64,000 bases of DNA from contig JAUIFE010000034.1 of NCBI GenBank assembly GCA_030429565.1, positions 1 to 64,000 on the forward strand, in the 5' to 3' direction. Shown here piece after piece: positions 54,201-63,600 of the stretch (the stretch's first letter is position 1; every line of letters begins with the position of its first letter). The notes below the pieces were generated by a model. That model was not told where the DNA came from. It did no database searches and worked only from the letters and a program-made list of their open reading frames with translations. The DNA comes from Holophagae bacterium (lineage in GTDB: Bacteria > Acidobacteriota > Holophagae > Acanthopleuribacterales > Acanthopleuribacteraceae). A program made the position numbers and the translations under genes.

Positions 54201-55257
54201 GCCAAGCGGCATCGCCTTTGACCCAGTAAATCACGGAACCCTTGATCACCAAATCGCCGCCGCTTCCACCTTGCGCAATACGTGCGCTGACAGACATGCC
54301 GTCTTCGTCGGCGATCCAACGCTGCAGGCCCATGCGGTTACCGACGAACCAATCATCAGCGCCAAGCGGCAAAACATCGTCGTGGCTGATCTCGGTTGCA
54401 GCGCGAACGAACAGAGGCTCACGATCGTCGCGACGCTCAAACGCCCAAACCATGTCGTAATCGTTGCCAAGGACAATGTAATGGGCATCGAGATGACGCA
54501 CAAATATCTGGTCGTTGGCGTCATTAATGGGAACGGGCGGCTGTGTCGTCCACGCATTTGGGTCACGGACCCAGCGCGACAAGGTTTTGTTTGTTTGATC
54601 GACCGCGAAGACGGTCTGGTCCATTACCGCCAAACCGCCGTTGGCGAAGGTTACCGTGCCCGGTACATCCAAAGGTAATGCACTTTGCCGGTCGCCGTTA
54701 CTGAGGGCGAGCACATAAATTTGCCTGTCGCCTTGGACGATCAGGTCATCACCGAGGAGCGCCAACTGGGTGATGTTTTCGGGCCAAGCCAACTCGCGTT
54801 CGAGAGCCAGATCACCTTCGTCATTAGCCCGATAGTAGCGCAGCATGTCGCGGTAGCGAACGACCAAACGACCGCGGTCGCCGGCCCAGATCGAGGTGCG
54901 GACGCTGGGCGTAAACCGCAAAAGGGGCGTCACTTGATTGGCGCCGAGTTGGACTAACTGGATTGAATTCGTGGTGGCAATCCACAGAAATTCACCATCA
55001 GCCTGCAAGCCATGAATTTGATAATCGTCGATAAAAACGCTGCCGGCGACACGTGGTTGCCCACCCTCGCCAATTTCCAGAAAATCGAGACTATGCGAAG
55101 TCAGGCCGTAGAGGCCGTGAGGCCCTGACTCAATGAAGCGGTAACCGTCATTACCCCAAACGCCAAGGCGTTCGAGGCGAACATCAGCCGCTTGCAACGG
55201 CACCAGAATGGGGAGAAGCAGCATTAACCAGAGAAGCGGAAAACGATTTTTAGCCAT
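51289..55257 (-). CDS. Giant exported propeller protein, tandem twin 2
   Basis: The product has 1322 residues. A signal peptide (PLLWLMLLLPILVPLQA) is followed by the same repeats as twin 1 (LQLYNLSNAAEPQLL, LVVVDTNTPHQLEEIG, LKLVDITNPFDLQTV) and the same central YFPWISNSPDYPSDLTVVNE. Both proteins end LSQLIPATRVR. Start and stop codons are each displaced by exactly 4,556 bp from those of twin 1, so no net length change has occurred in gene or spacer since duplication despite many substitutions. Function is unknown; it is likely to be surface-exposed. Confidence 0.72.
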   Translation of the reverse strand: MAKNRFPLLWLMLLLPILVPLQAADVRLERLGVWGNDGYRFIESGPHGLYGLTSHSLDFLEIGEGGQPRVAGSVFIDDYQIHGLQADGEFLWIATTNSIQLVQLGANQVTPLLRFTPSVRTSIWAGDRGRLVVRYRDMLRYYRANDEGDLALERELAWPENITQLALLGDDLIVQGDRQIYVLALSNGDRQSALPLDVPGTVTFANGGLAVMDQTVFAVDQTNKTLSRWVRDPNAWTTQPPVPINDANDQIFVRHLDAHYIVLGNDYDMVWAFERRDDREPLFVRAATEISHDDVLPLGADDWFVGNRMGLQRWIADEDGMSVSARIAQGGSGGDLVIKGSVIYWVKGDAAWLFDRRDPFNPTPLGTLQTGPVHQLRLEGNVLAVVGDVLSLYNVSNPFEPQLLSTLPISFAGVAMQERLLVGFYFDYRADRGHLQLYNLSNAAEPQLLHELTDQIFFKDVALSGDQVFGLGYSDVYQYQWHADAARLEKVAQVYTGTGHVEHDNFTVRDGQVLTYWSSGNLMALDYDENTALRPTVNTYIAGGSLFNASRLDYRNGLVAVGGKDLVVVDTNTPHQLEEIGRLTMAGVRDTAWLGNLLFVSSGGSGRLEVVRLKQVVPPIYFPWISNSPDYPSDLTVVNEGPLAQTLTFTAMLRNAPAQTITRTVPGDSAQVWSVESLFPGHTGYSLKVASESQKVQAFLQRRDRQGSVVQPAVLADKAGTDLVFPAFQGAAALRVIVVTPLRTGSSPLLARIEMLRSNGSRSGEFPAFLRPGEPNVVFLPEGDFRFRVAVEQEVPLLGEQFHFDSDGGHASVLGWSAGADSAMRAPLTVHHQWVNPDAKPWRAMASSFDRVALADAKSVKVLGARLTGLYEQASIDGFDDIRDLTWGDNYLVVADSQGVFIYDVDDFGTVTELAQIQQDKIVQIEVSRFPNRHLMVGFEVGFRYGNWHLYDWSEPGKLQRIAEGDYGLPQRFSFERGFFSFFEPYQEVIILDMRNAPTVTTEQRLYHQLLVDAGNHQTIIHGNQVLWLHPHRGLYSLYRPWFPDYSQAYFGFSPLFQAEEMAVMEDAVLVADRTNGLKLVDITNPFDLQTVDHFTDLKTNLVAADADRLWAADQSNGDVRYLLRGTPQPQWHVPHLATDLGVLYLEYHRRLADLNYLHWTADADAGLIPIAESIGTIAVDSLAGDGPHAALSFTADMPTAAWLHGGGLRWVPTVRDHELGSALVVPLLGEQTPRVTLMHGGVADEIRFTLFLADGTEVTQALGIDAAPTTTFTLSELFEPEQLALAKALRLEASEDARFSAAVHLLQSGTLSQLIPATRVR

Positions 55258-56003
55258 ATTTTTTTAACCTTTCCTTGGTGGTCGACCGGGTTTAACTCCC
55301 GTGCGGGCATTTAATACAGATTGACTTTATATTCATTATTTAGAGCCCGTCAAAACCACAGCCTCGCGCACAGCCTAACACCAGCATCGAGGTCTAAATC
55401 AAGTCTTTTTTTCAACAAAACGCCCTTATCAAAGGGGCTGTCACACAGGACGAGACTCACCGCTATTTAGTTACACCGGCATGCGGTTCAGGTGTTCACC
55501 TTCTGGTTCACGCATCACCTTTTGGTTCACGTATTCACCAACCGGCAAACACGCCTCAAGCCGCCGGCGTCCGCGGTATTCAATTTTGGCGTCCCCACCC
55601 AAGGCCGCCGCGCTCCTGATGAAAGGTCGCAGGTATTCGCGGGGCGCCGACACGGCGCATAGGCGTCAAACGGAAGTGGAAAGAGCAGATCCTGTTGGGA
55701 ATTAAAGCAAAAAAGGAACCACTCGGTAAGAAAACCTGATGCCGACGGGTTTTCTTTAGGGTCGGTTCCGGCGCAAACGCATGGCGGATGCGCCAAAGCA
55801 CCACCTTAAACGGCAACATGGCCCAACGGCGGCATGCGGGCTTTACTTGGGAAACCAATCCCCTTCCCACCATGATTTGGGCGCCAAACAACGGCCCTGT
55901 CACCGCCGCAAACAACAGCGCCAGAGGTGCAACAGGCAAGTGCCAAATTACCTTGCATCGCGGGTCGCGCCTGATATAGAATCGCGCTCTTTTGGGGGCC
56001 TGG
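55258..56003. other. 746-bp divergent intergenic region
   Basis: It holds the promoter of twin 2 (minus) and of the Hsp70-like gene (plus). A short dispersed repeat is at 55652-55730. The sequence 55491-55548 contains an imperfect 19-bp repeat (TTCTGGTTCACG.ATCACC / TTTTGGTTCACGTATTCACC). No gene is supported. Confidence 0.5.
55652..55730 (-). repeat. Short dispersed repeat, copy 2
   Basis: The partner of 51027-51108, in the same orientation and at a similar place relative to the twin genes, but not at the exact 4,556-bp offset. It therefore may be an independent insertion. Confidence 0.55.
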
Positions 56004-57257
56004 ATGAGCAAGGGAATCTGTGCAATTGACTTCGGAACATCAAACACGGTGATGGCATGCGTGCAAGACAACGCGGTGCGTTTGGCGGAATTGGAACAGC
56101 AACACGCGGTCATTCCAAGCACGGTGTTTTATTCAAGTGAGGGCGAAACAGCTTTTGGTCGCCAGGCGATTGAGCTGTTCAAAGACGGTGAAGAAGGCCG
56201 CTTCATGCGTTCGCTGAAACGCATCTTGGGCACGCGTTTGATGGGTCAGGGTACCAGCGTCAACGGTCGCCAAAAAAAGTACGAAACCATTATCGCCGAC
56301 TTCCTGGCCCACACCAAACGCCAGGCCGAGCGCCAACAACAGAGCGACTTGGATACGGTCGTGATGGGCCGACCGGTGTTTTTTAAGGACGGCGATGAGG
56401 AAACCGATCAGCGTGCGCAGAACGAGCTGGAACGCATCGCCAAATCGATTGGTTTTAAGGAAGTGAGTTTCCAATTTGAACCGATTGCGGCCTCCTTTGC
56501 CCACGAGCAACAACTGGCCCAAGAGAACCTGGCCCTGGTGGTCGACATCGGCGGCGGTACCTCGGATTTCACGGTGATGCGCCTTTCCAAAGCGAAAAGC
56601 CAAAACCTCGATCGCCGCAAAGACGTGTTGGCCAATACCGGCACGCGCATCGGCGGCAACGATTTCGACAAAAAGTTCTGCCTGAGCACCTTTATGGCGG
56701 CGTTCGGATTCGGCGGCACCTACGGCGCCAAAAACCTGCCGTTACCGAACCTGCTCTTTTACACCATGTCCGAATGGTCGGAGATCCATACATTATATAA
56801 TCGCCAAGTGTTGGATCAGGCGCGTAGCTTCCAACGCGAGGTGAAGGACAAGCAGGCATTCGGTCGTTTCGTCGCGTTGTTGGAAGAAGAAAACGGCCAC
56901 AAGGTGCTGGACCGCGTCGAACACGCCAAAATTGCGCTGTCCGATGCAAGCGAAACCGAAGTCGACTTTGACTTCCTCGACGATGCGTTTCAAACCCAGG
57001 TCACACAAGCCGAACTGAACCAGCGCATTCAGGAAATCGTCGACAAAATCATCGCCTGCTCGCAAAAGTGCGTGCAGTTGGCGGGCATCAAAGCCGCCGA
57101 CTTGGACTTGGTCATCCTGACCGGCGGCACCACCGAGAACCCGCACCTGCGCCGCAGCGTGATCGAGGCGTACCCCAACGCAACCTTATCGGAGAGCGGT
57201 AAGTTGGCCAGCGTCGCCACCGGCCTCGGCTTCGACGCCCTGCGCAAATACGCTTAG
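56004..57257 (+). CDS. Hsp70-like protein, YegD type
   Basis: The product has 417 residues. It has the actin/Hsp70 ATPase fold motifs: phosphate 1 CAIDFGTSNTVMAC near residue 6, phosphate 2 LALVVDIGGGTSDFTVMRLS (about 175-194) and the adenosine motif LDLVILTGGTTENPHLRRSV (about 370-389). It stops after the nucleotide-binding domain, with no substrate-binding C-terminus, as in YegD-type Hsp70 homologues. The ATG at 56004 has GGGGGCC upstream. It lies 118 bp upstream of the ATPase gene on the same strand; a functional link to the defence-like pair is possible but not shown. Confidence 0.85.
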   Translation: MSKGICAIDFGTSNTVMACVQDNAVRLAELEQQHAVIPSTVFYSSEGETAFGRQAIELFKDGEEGRFMRSLKRILGTRLMGQGTSVNGRQKKYETIIADFLAHTKRQAERQQQSDLDTVVMGRPVFFKDGDEETDQRAQNELERIAKSIGFKEVSFQFEPIAASFAHEQQLAQENLALVVDIGGGTSDFTVMRLSKAKSQNLDRRKDVLANTGTRIGGNDFDKKFCLSTFMAAFGFGGTYGAKNLPLPNLLFYTMSEWSEIHTLYNRQVLDQARSFQREVKDKQAFGRFVALLEEENGHKVLDRVEHAKIALSDASETEVDFDFLDDAFQTQVTQAELNQRIQEIVDKIIACSQKCVQLAGIKAADLDLVILTGGTTENPHLRRSVIEAYPNATLSESGKLASVATGLGFDALRKYA

Positions 57258-57375
57258 CCCGACCGGTGCCCAAGCACTCAAACCATGACATGCGGGCGGC
57301 ACCCCTCGATAAAGGGCGCGTTTCAGTAGCATAGGTCCGTGCTAGGATGGTGTACCTTACATAAGGCGGGAAGCC

Positions 57376-58572
57376 ATATACATCAGCCACGTCAGCCTTC
57401 GCAACTTGCGCTGTTTTCGCAATACCCAATGTGCCTTGCGCCATCCTGATATCGGCGCAACCGACGAAGATGCCACCAACAACACCAACTTGATCGTTGG
57501 CGGAAACGGCGCCGGCAAAACCACACTGCTCAAAGCCATTGCCTTGGCGGCACTCACCCCGATCATTCGCGATTGCGGTTATGTTTCACACCGTATGGTT
57601 CGCGAGGGCTCCAAAAAAGCGCAGGTAAAGGGATCCTTACTTCTCCACGAGCCCGAAGGCGGCACCGCCTTCCAATCTTGGCCGACGGTGTTGACGTTCA
57701 ATCGGCTTGCCGGCGAGCACGCACGTGAAACCGTAGTATCAAAATTTAATAACGCGTGGCTCACAGCTTATCATGAGGAGTCCAACCCAGCCTTTTTCCT
57801 GGTGGGCTATGGCGCGACCCGCCGCATGGAGACCGGAGAGTACAACCTGGGCGCCATCCGCCGCAAGCGTTGGTTGCGCTACCATCGCGTCGTCACGTTG
57901 TTCGAAGAAAATGAAGGCTTAATGCCCTTGGAATCGTGGCTGCCGCAATATCGCAACAGCCCACGTTTCGAGGAAATCCTGACGCTTATTAATCGCCTGC
58001 TGCCTGAAGACACTCAGCTACTCAACGAAGATTATGACGGTGATTTTCTTTTTCAACAACATGGTGTGACCTTACCGTTGTCGACTCTGTCGGACGGATA
58101 CCGCGCTTATATTGCATGGACCACCGATATGATCGCTCACCTGGCGGCTTGCGCCCCCGACAAGATGAAACTCAACGAGATTCGCGGTGTGGTTCTTGTC
58201 GATGAAATCGATTTACACCTTCATCCCGAGTGGCAGTTAAAGATTGTCGCCCATTTGAGTCAAGCACTTCCGCGACTCCAGTTTATTTTCACCAGTCACA
58301 GCCCAATTGTCGCCGGAACCTTCCGCCACCCACCACTCTCGATCGAAGCGGAACGAGATGGTGCGATGACCGTTCGCGAACGCGGTGAAATCATCCATGG
58401 TTTCAGCGCCGAACAAATCCTTCACAGTCCCTATTTCGGCATGGAAAGCACCCGTGCATCGCGCAAGGAACGGGAACTTAGCGAGTTACTGCACAAAGCT
58501 CAGGCAGGTGATCTAGAGGCTGCACGCCATTACATGGACCAGCTCGCCGCAACAGAAGGCTCGCCGTCATGA
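57376..58572 (+). CDS. AAA/ABC-type ATPase of a Septu-like pair (PtuA-like), ATA start?
   Basis: The product has 398 residues if begun at 57376. It has Walker A LIVGGNGAGKTTLL (about 39-52), an ABC-like signature LSTLSDGYR (about 236-244), Walker B GVVLVDEIDLHLHPEW (about 268-283) and the FTSHSPIVAG switch; it belongs to the OLD/RecF-like AAA_21 group. With the HNH gene directly after (ATGA overlap) this is the arrangement of Septu-type ATPase-HNH anti-phage pairs. The conserved N-terminus YISHVSLRNLRCFR starts upstream of the first standard start (TTG 57406); in frame only ATA at 57376 precedes it before a stop at 57343. GGCGGGAA lies just before the ATA. Expression may be weak. Confidence 0.8.
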   Translation: MYISHVSLRNLRCFRNTQCALRHPDIGATDEDATNNTNLIVGGNGAGKTTLLKAIALAALTPIIRDCGYVSHRMVREGSKKAQVKGSLLLHEPEGGTAFQSWPTVLTFNRLAGEHARETVVSKFNNAWLTAYHEESNPAFFLVGYGATRRMETGEYNLGAIRRKRWLRYHRVVTLFEENEGLMPLESWLPQYRNSPRFEEILTLINRLLPEDTQLLNEDYDGDFLFQQHGVTLPLSTLSDGYRAYIAWTTDMIAHLAACAPDKMKLNEIRGVVLVDEIDLHLHPEWQLKIVAHLSQALPRLQFIFTSHSPIVAGTFRHPPLSIEAERDGAMTVRERGEIIHGFSAEQILHSPYFGMESTRASRKERELSELLHKAQAGDLEAARHYMDQLAATEGSPS

Positions 58573-59611
58573 TTCGGTACCCAATCAGCGCCCAGACCTT
58601 GTACCGACGAATTGAAAAAGAAAAGCAAGGCCGGCGAGCGCGGGCGGCAGCGCTCACCAAAGCCCCCTAAAACCTAAGAAGCGCGATAACTCGCGGCGAT
58701 TTTAGCGAAACATCTGGGCTACAACGGCCGGTGAAAATGCTCAACGCACCCAGTGGGTGCGCTTCCGCTTTTCCCAAGCCATTTCGCTCCAGATCTTTAG
58801 CCAAAACCCCCTCGCTCTTATCGCGCTTCTTAGGTATAAACCAGGTACAACCGAACTACAGAAAAGTATTTGGCGCGACATAAAAGCTGTTTACATGAAA
58901 CGCCAAAAAAATAAGTGTGCTTATTGTGAGCGATGGTTGGAAAGCACGCGCTACGGCAAAATAGGTCATGATTTTGAGCATTTTCGTCCCAAAAACAATG
59001 TTTCTAAATGGCCTACGGACAAGATCACCCAAGAACGAAACCTTAAATACAGCTTTAAAACCGGGGAGGCGTCATGCGAGGGTTATCTGAAACTATGGCA
59101 CCATCCCATCAATTTTTTAACCGCCTGTAAACCCTGTAACTCCAGTCTAAAAGCCGATTTTTTCCCTATCGCTGGGCGCCGCAATACGAAGGCCCGCGAT
59201 CCAAGGCGCCAACAAAATGAAAAGGCCCTTCTCATTTACCCACTCGGAAATTTTGATACAGATCCAGAGGAATTAATTGGATTTTATGGTTATTTGGCAA
59301 TCGCCAAAGGCCAACCTGGCAGCCCAGAACAAAAACGAGGCATGGTCACCATTGATTTTTTCGACCGCAACAGGCACACACTTATCTTCCAACGCGCAGA
59401 AGTCATCGCGGCGCTCGATTCTAATTTTCGGTTACTCGAAACGAGTGACCCTGAGAATCAAAAGGTCGCGCAAGAACGGATAGAGCGCATGTGTACCCCT
59501 GGGTTTCATCACTCGGCCTGCGCCAAAGCCTTTCGCCAAATTTACCGGAACGACGATACACAAGCGAAGCAGCTAGCAAAAAAGGCGGATGCCTTGCTAA
59601 ATCCGAAATAG
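58569..59611 (+). pseudogene. HNH endonuclease (PtuB/TIGR02646-like) split by a MITE-like insertion
   Basis: The gene starts at ATG 58569, overlapping the ATPase stop (ATGA), and encodes MIRYPISAQTLYRRIEKEK and further residues until a TAA at 58668, the first base of the element's left target repeat. The remainder resumes after the element at 58835 (YKPGTTELQKSIWRDIKAVY). Deleting 167 bp (58668-58834: element plus one 5-bp repeat) joins both halves in frame into 291 residues. The HNH core is present: KCAYCERW (reconstructed C61, C64), GHDFEHFRP and NFLTACKPCNSS. A GTG at 58757 inside the element could start a truncated product. As it stands the intact nuclease cannot be made. Confidence 0.85.
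58673..58834 (+). mobile_element. MITE-like element, 162 bp, copy C, inside the HNH gene
   Basis: Perfect 17-bp terminal inverted repeats, CCTAAGAAGCGCGATAA at 58673-58689 and its complement at 58818-58834. The flanks TAAAA (58668-58672) and TATAA (58835-58839) match at four of five bases. Inside, GGGCTACAAC, AAAATGCTCA, GCTTTTCCCAA and TTTCGCTCCA correspond in order to copy A (38766-38925), though the ends differ in sequence, so it is a subfamily of the same element. It carries no gene. Confidence 0.85.
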
Positions 59612-60614
59612 AGCGAATTGCCACGTCCAAAACGAGGGTGCCGTTAACCCACAACATAATTTCTCAAGGGCAACGAAGGTCGATCCCAAAACACGACTTT
59701 TTCTCGCCGCAGAATAGCTCGAGATGGTCAAAAGGCCGACCAAAGTTACTTCACTCCTATTCGGTTTTAGGGAAAATTCCGGGTGACTCACGCTTCCCGT
59801 TCGCCTATAATACGACCTCGCGAGCCTTTTGCTCGCTCTAAATTCAGCCGATCTCTACATTTATCAGCGCTTTATCCTTGTGTCTCAGTTTTTGAGGCGG
59901 TCGCGAGCCGATTCGGTATCCGGAAACAGGTTCAAAACCGTCTGAAGAAAAACAAGTATAAATATCAAGACAAGTGACTTTTCGCGCCTACTCGGCGCGA
60001 ACCGTGACCAACCCATCCACTACGGAGCCTCTCTTTTTACGGCCATGATCGGGTTACTGCACGTTGGGGTCGCTGTGTTGTGCCATTGTTTTTAAGGGTG
60101 TTTTTTCGATTGAACTCCGTGTGTGTCTCCATGCCACCACCCAACCGTCGTGAAACCAACCGTTTTGCACTCGCCGACCAAGCCGCGTTCGCGCGCTACC
60201 GGACAAAGGATGCACACGGGACCATCACGGCCGAGGATGGTCGCCTCATGACGCGAACCCTGCATCGGAACACGGATGATGACGGCCTCGCGGCAGTATA
60301 AAAACCGCGTATCCTTCTGTTCGTAACTTGTCCTTGCCCTGAGCGCGCCGCCGCGATTACCGCCACGCGCGTCGCCCTTTTGCCCTGCCCGCCCAAACGC
60401 CGGCGCCGGTGCGTGCCATGGGCGACGCCCTGGACCTGACATCGACAAGCCACCTGCCATCGAAATGACAACCCTTGCGATTTACCGAATTTAGAGCGAT
60501 CAAGCGCCACCGCCCGAGCGGGTCGGTCGCCGGGCTCGCTGCCGTTTCGGCGCGTTCAAAGATCTGGACGCCGCCCAAATGGGCCCGATTACCGCCACCA
60601 AGGGATGTCGCTTT
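59612..60614. other. 1-kb gene-free region
   Basis: This lies between the broken HNH gene and the large plus-strand gene. Nothing is recognised by family, and the predicted frames lack ribosome binding sites. A TATAAT at 59806-59811 is a possible -10 box with a TGACTC about 16 bases upstream, but it is 800 bp from the next gene, so its role is unclear. Confidence 0.4.
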
Positions 60615-63600
60615 ATGTCGCTTTTATGGTTTATGCTTTTCTGCTTGCAATCCAACGGGGAACCCCTCACCCAAACGACCTTTGTGCAAGCACGGTCCGG
60701 TCTGCGCCTGACCCCCGAGAAACAAGCCGTCCTACTTGACCCGAACGGGCCGCCCGTCGTCTTTAACCTGAGCTACGACGGCGCTTTTCAAGCCGACATG
60801 ACGTTCGAGGCGGCCGTCATCGGTCCCGGTCTCGACACACCCTACCCGGTTTCGGTGCCTGCCGCCGAAGGGCGCATCAGCCTGACGCGCGAGCCCTTCA
60901 GCGAAGAAGGCGTCTACCACCTCATCAACACGCGCCTGGTACGCGCCGGTCAGGTGATCGCCTTTGCCGAACCGGACCGCGCCGAAATCCAAGTGGCCGA
61001 AAACTTCGTCCTCAGCGAAGTTCAAGTCACCCCACTTAGCCGACAAGATTTGGTGGATCGCGGCTACTTATTTAGCGACGAAGACTACTACACGGTGGAA
61101 TTTGAACTGGCACTGATGATTGGCTCCAAAGAGGAAAACGTCAGCGTCCCGGTCGCTTTCCCTAAAAAAGAAACGGAATCGTTCCAACCGGTGATCCTCG
61201 AGGATCCGTTCAAACCCTACCTGCGCATGCTGACCTTCCCGGTGAGCGGCGAACGCCAGGGCCTGCCGCCCGGCGCCCTGCCCGACCCACCTTCAGCCCA
61301 ACAATACATTCCCGGCCTCATCCTCATTCCTGGCAATTTCAACTATTTGCGTTCTCATTTTGATGTAACGGCGTTGGTTTTGAACGCCGCACCCGAAGGT
61401 TTTGATGTGCGCGTGAGCCAATTGCAGGCGCGTTTGAGGTTGCCTGATCCGACCCGTTACGGCCTGCCGCTGACTCTGCGTGACGAGGCACTGAAGGACA
61501 TGGTGTTCCCCGGTGAAGACGGCATTTTGGGCACCGGCGATGACCGCGACTTCATATTGCCAGGAGAGAAAGCCGAGGCCGGTTATGTGGTGATTGGCAA
61601 CATTCCGGGGATGTACGATGTGGAAGTCGAGGTCACCGGCGAAGTGCAACTCCCGCAGGAAACCCAACCGGTAAACACGGTGACGCGCGGCCAAATTTTC
61701 GTGCGCAGCCCCGAGTTTAACGTGAACTTCGAGCACCCCGACGCGGTCGCCGAAAACGAGGTTTACACGCTGGTGATGAACATCGTCAATCGCGGCGAAG
61801 TACCACTCGAGGGCTTTTCAGTCACACTTGATCCAGACACCTTGGTCGGCTGTGAACTCTACAACACACATCCTGTTCAACAAGCGCCCGACATTCCGGT
61901 CGGCGGCACGGGTCAGATTCGCTACGATCTGCGCGCGGGCCTTTCCGGCACGGTGATTTCCAGTTATTTCAAAATTGAAGGCGCAGTGCAGGGCGCGCTG
62001 CAACTGCGCGTCGGCGTCGGTGAAATCGGCCAACGCATCTCACCCTACGTGGTTCATTTCCCGGAGATTTTCCATACCGAGTTCCCGCTGTACCTGACCG
62101 ACAGCTTGCGCCAGTTTGCCAAAACCGGCCTCGACATTGCCCAAATGACGGAAAGCGAGTTGCCGCAAGGCCTGGTGCCGGTGACGCCGTCGGCGGTGCG
62201 CGAGTTCAACAGCTTGGCGCTGTTCACAGCGCGGGCGGGCACGATGGGCTTCAGCGACGGCGAGCAATTGGCACGCCTGTTCAGCCTGTGGGTGCGTTCG
62301 GTGAATGATTACGCGCCGCTGGATGCTGTGCGCCGGCGCCAGATCAACGTGGGCACCAGCAATCCTGAGCCGGCCTTCGCGCGCGCCTTTGCCGAAACGG
62401 CGGGCCTCGACGATACGAGCTTACTGCGCTTGTTGGCGCAAGAAAACGAAACGCTGTCCAACCTGTTCGTGCTGATGGTCGACAGCGACGAAGCGGTCGA
62501 CGTGCTGCTCGACGGCCGCAACCAAACGGCGGCGGGCAGCCGCACGACGCCGTTTAGCACACGGCTGGCCTTGAGCCCGACGCGCACCTTGTTCTGGCTG
62601 CAGGCCGGCGAAACGGTGCCGCGCTTCAGCGTGCAACGGCGCGATGTGGGACAAGTGAACGCGGCAATCACGGCGCTGTTCCCGAGCACGGACGGCGGTC
62701 GTCAACTGGCACGCCAAAGCGCAATTGCGTTTGACACCCAATTGGAGATCAGCTTTGATTTGGCGGAAAACACCCTGCGGCTGGCCCCTCGCGACGGCTT
62801 AAGTGAACGGATCAGCGGCACGCTGATCCCACCCAAACCCTTTGTGCTCAAAGACGTACGCCAAGTCGATCCAACCGTGTTGCCAGGCGCCGATATTTTC
62901 GGCAGAGACTTGCTATTCTCCTTCTCCAAACCTTTGGATTTGAATAGCTTGGACAGCATCGAAGAACACATCCTGATCAACGGCAAAAGCGCCGTTGACG
63001 CCAAACTCCAGCCCGATGGTCTGAGTTTGATTGTCAGTGCGCGCATGCCGCTCGGCCCCTACCACCCCATCACCTACGAACTGCGCGAGCCGGCGGCCAA
63101 AAGCGGCGAACAGTTGAGCACTTTGAGCGGCACCATCCAAGGTTCGCCCTGGTTCATCGGCTGCTCGGTGTTGGGTCGCATTGTCGATCGCAACGGCACC
63201 GACCTCGCCAACGCTAAGATTTTCCACTGGAAACCGGACCCCAACGAGGAATACAAGTGGCGCATTTTCGAGACAGCCACGCTCGATGCGGAAGGCCGTT
63301 ACCAGTTCGCGTTCTCACCGTTTCCGGTCTTTAGCGACACCGCCAACGAAAAGCTGCGCACGCTCAAAATCGGCGTCCTATTGGAAGACGGCCGCTATGA
63401 AGAGCGCGAGTTTTATCCAGCGGGCGCGGGCCAACAGTTGGTCGCCGACTTCTCGTTCCTGCAGCAGGGCAGCCTGCGTGGCACGGTGCGCGACGCCGAC
63501 GGCAACCCGGTCGCGGGCGCCACGATCTACGCGGTCAACCAAAGCAACGAACTGTCGGCGGTGTTAACCGAAACCGATGAGTTCGGTCGTTACCGCGCCG

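Noticed and set aside
58757..59611. HNH gene annotated as an intact 284-residue protein starting at GTG 58757
   Set aside because: Its first 26 residues are encoded by the MITE-like element, there is no ribosome binding site, and the true N-terminus lies upstream at 58569.
60092..60510. Minus-strand frames of 104-122 codons upstream of the large secreted protein
   Set aside because: Arg/Gly-rich composition typical of non-coding frames and no ribosome binding site.
59612..60614. Possible tRNA or small RNA gene in the 1-kb gap
   Set aside because: No T-loop (GGTTCGANTCC) with matching stems and no convincing terminator was found by eye.
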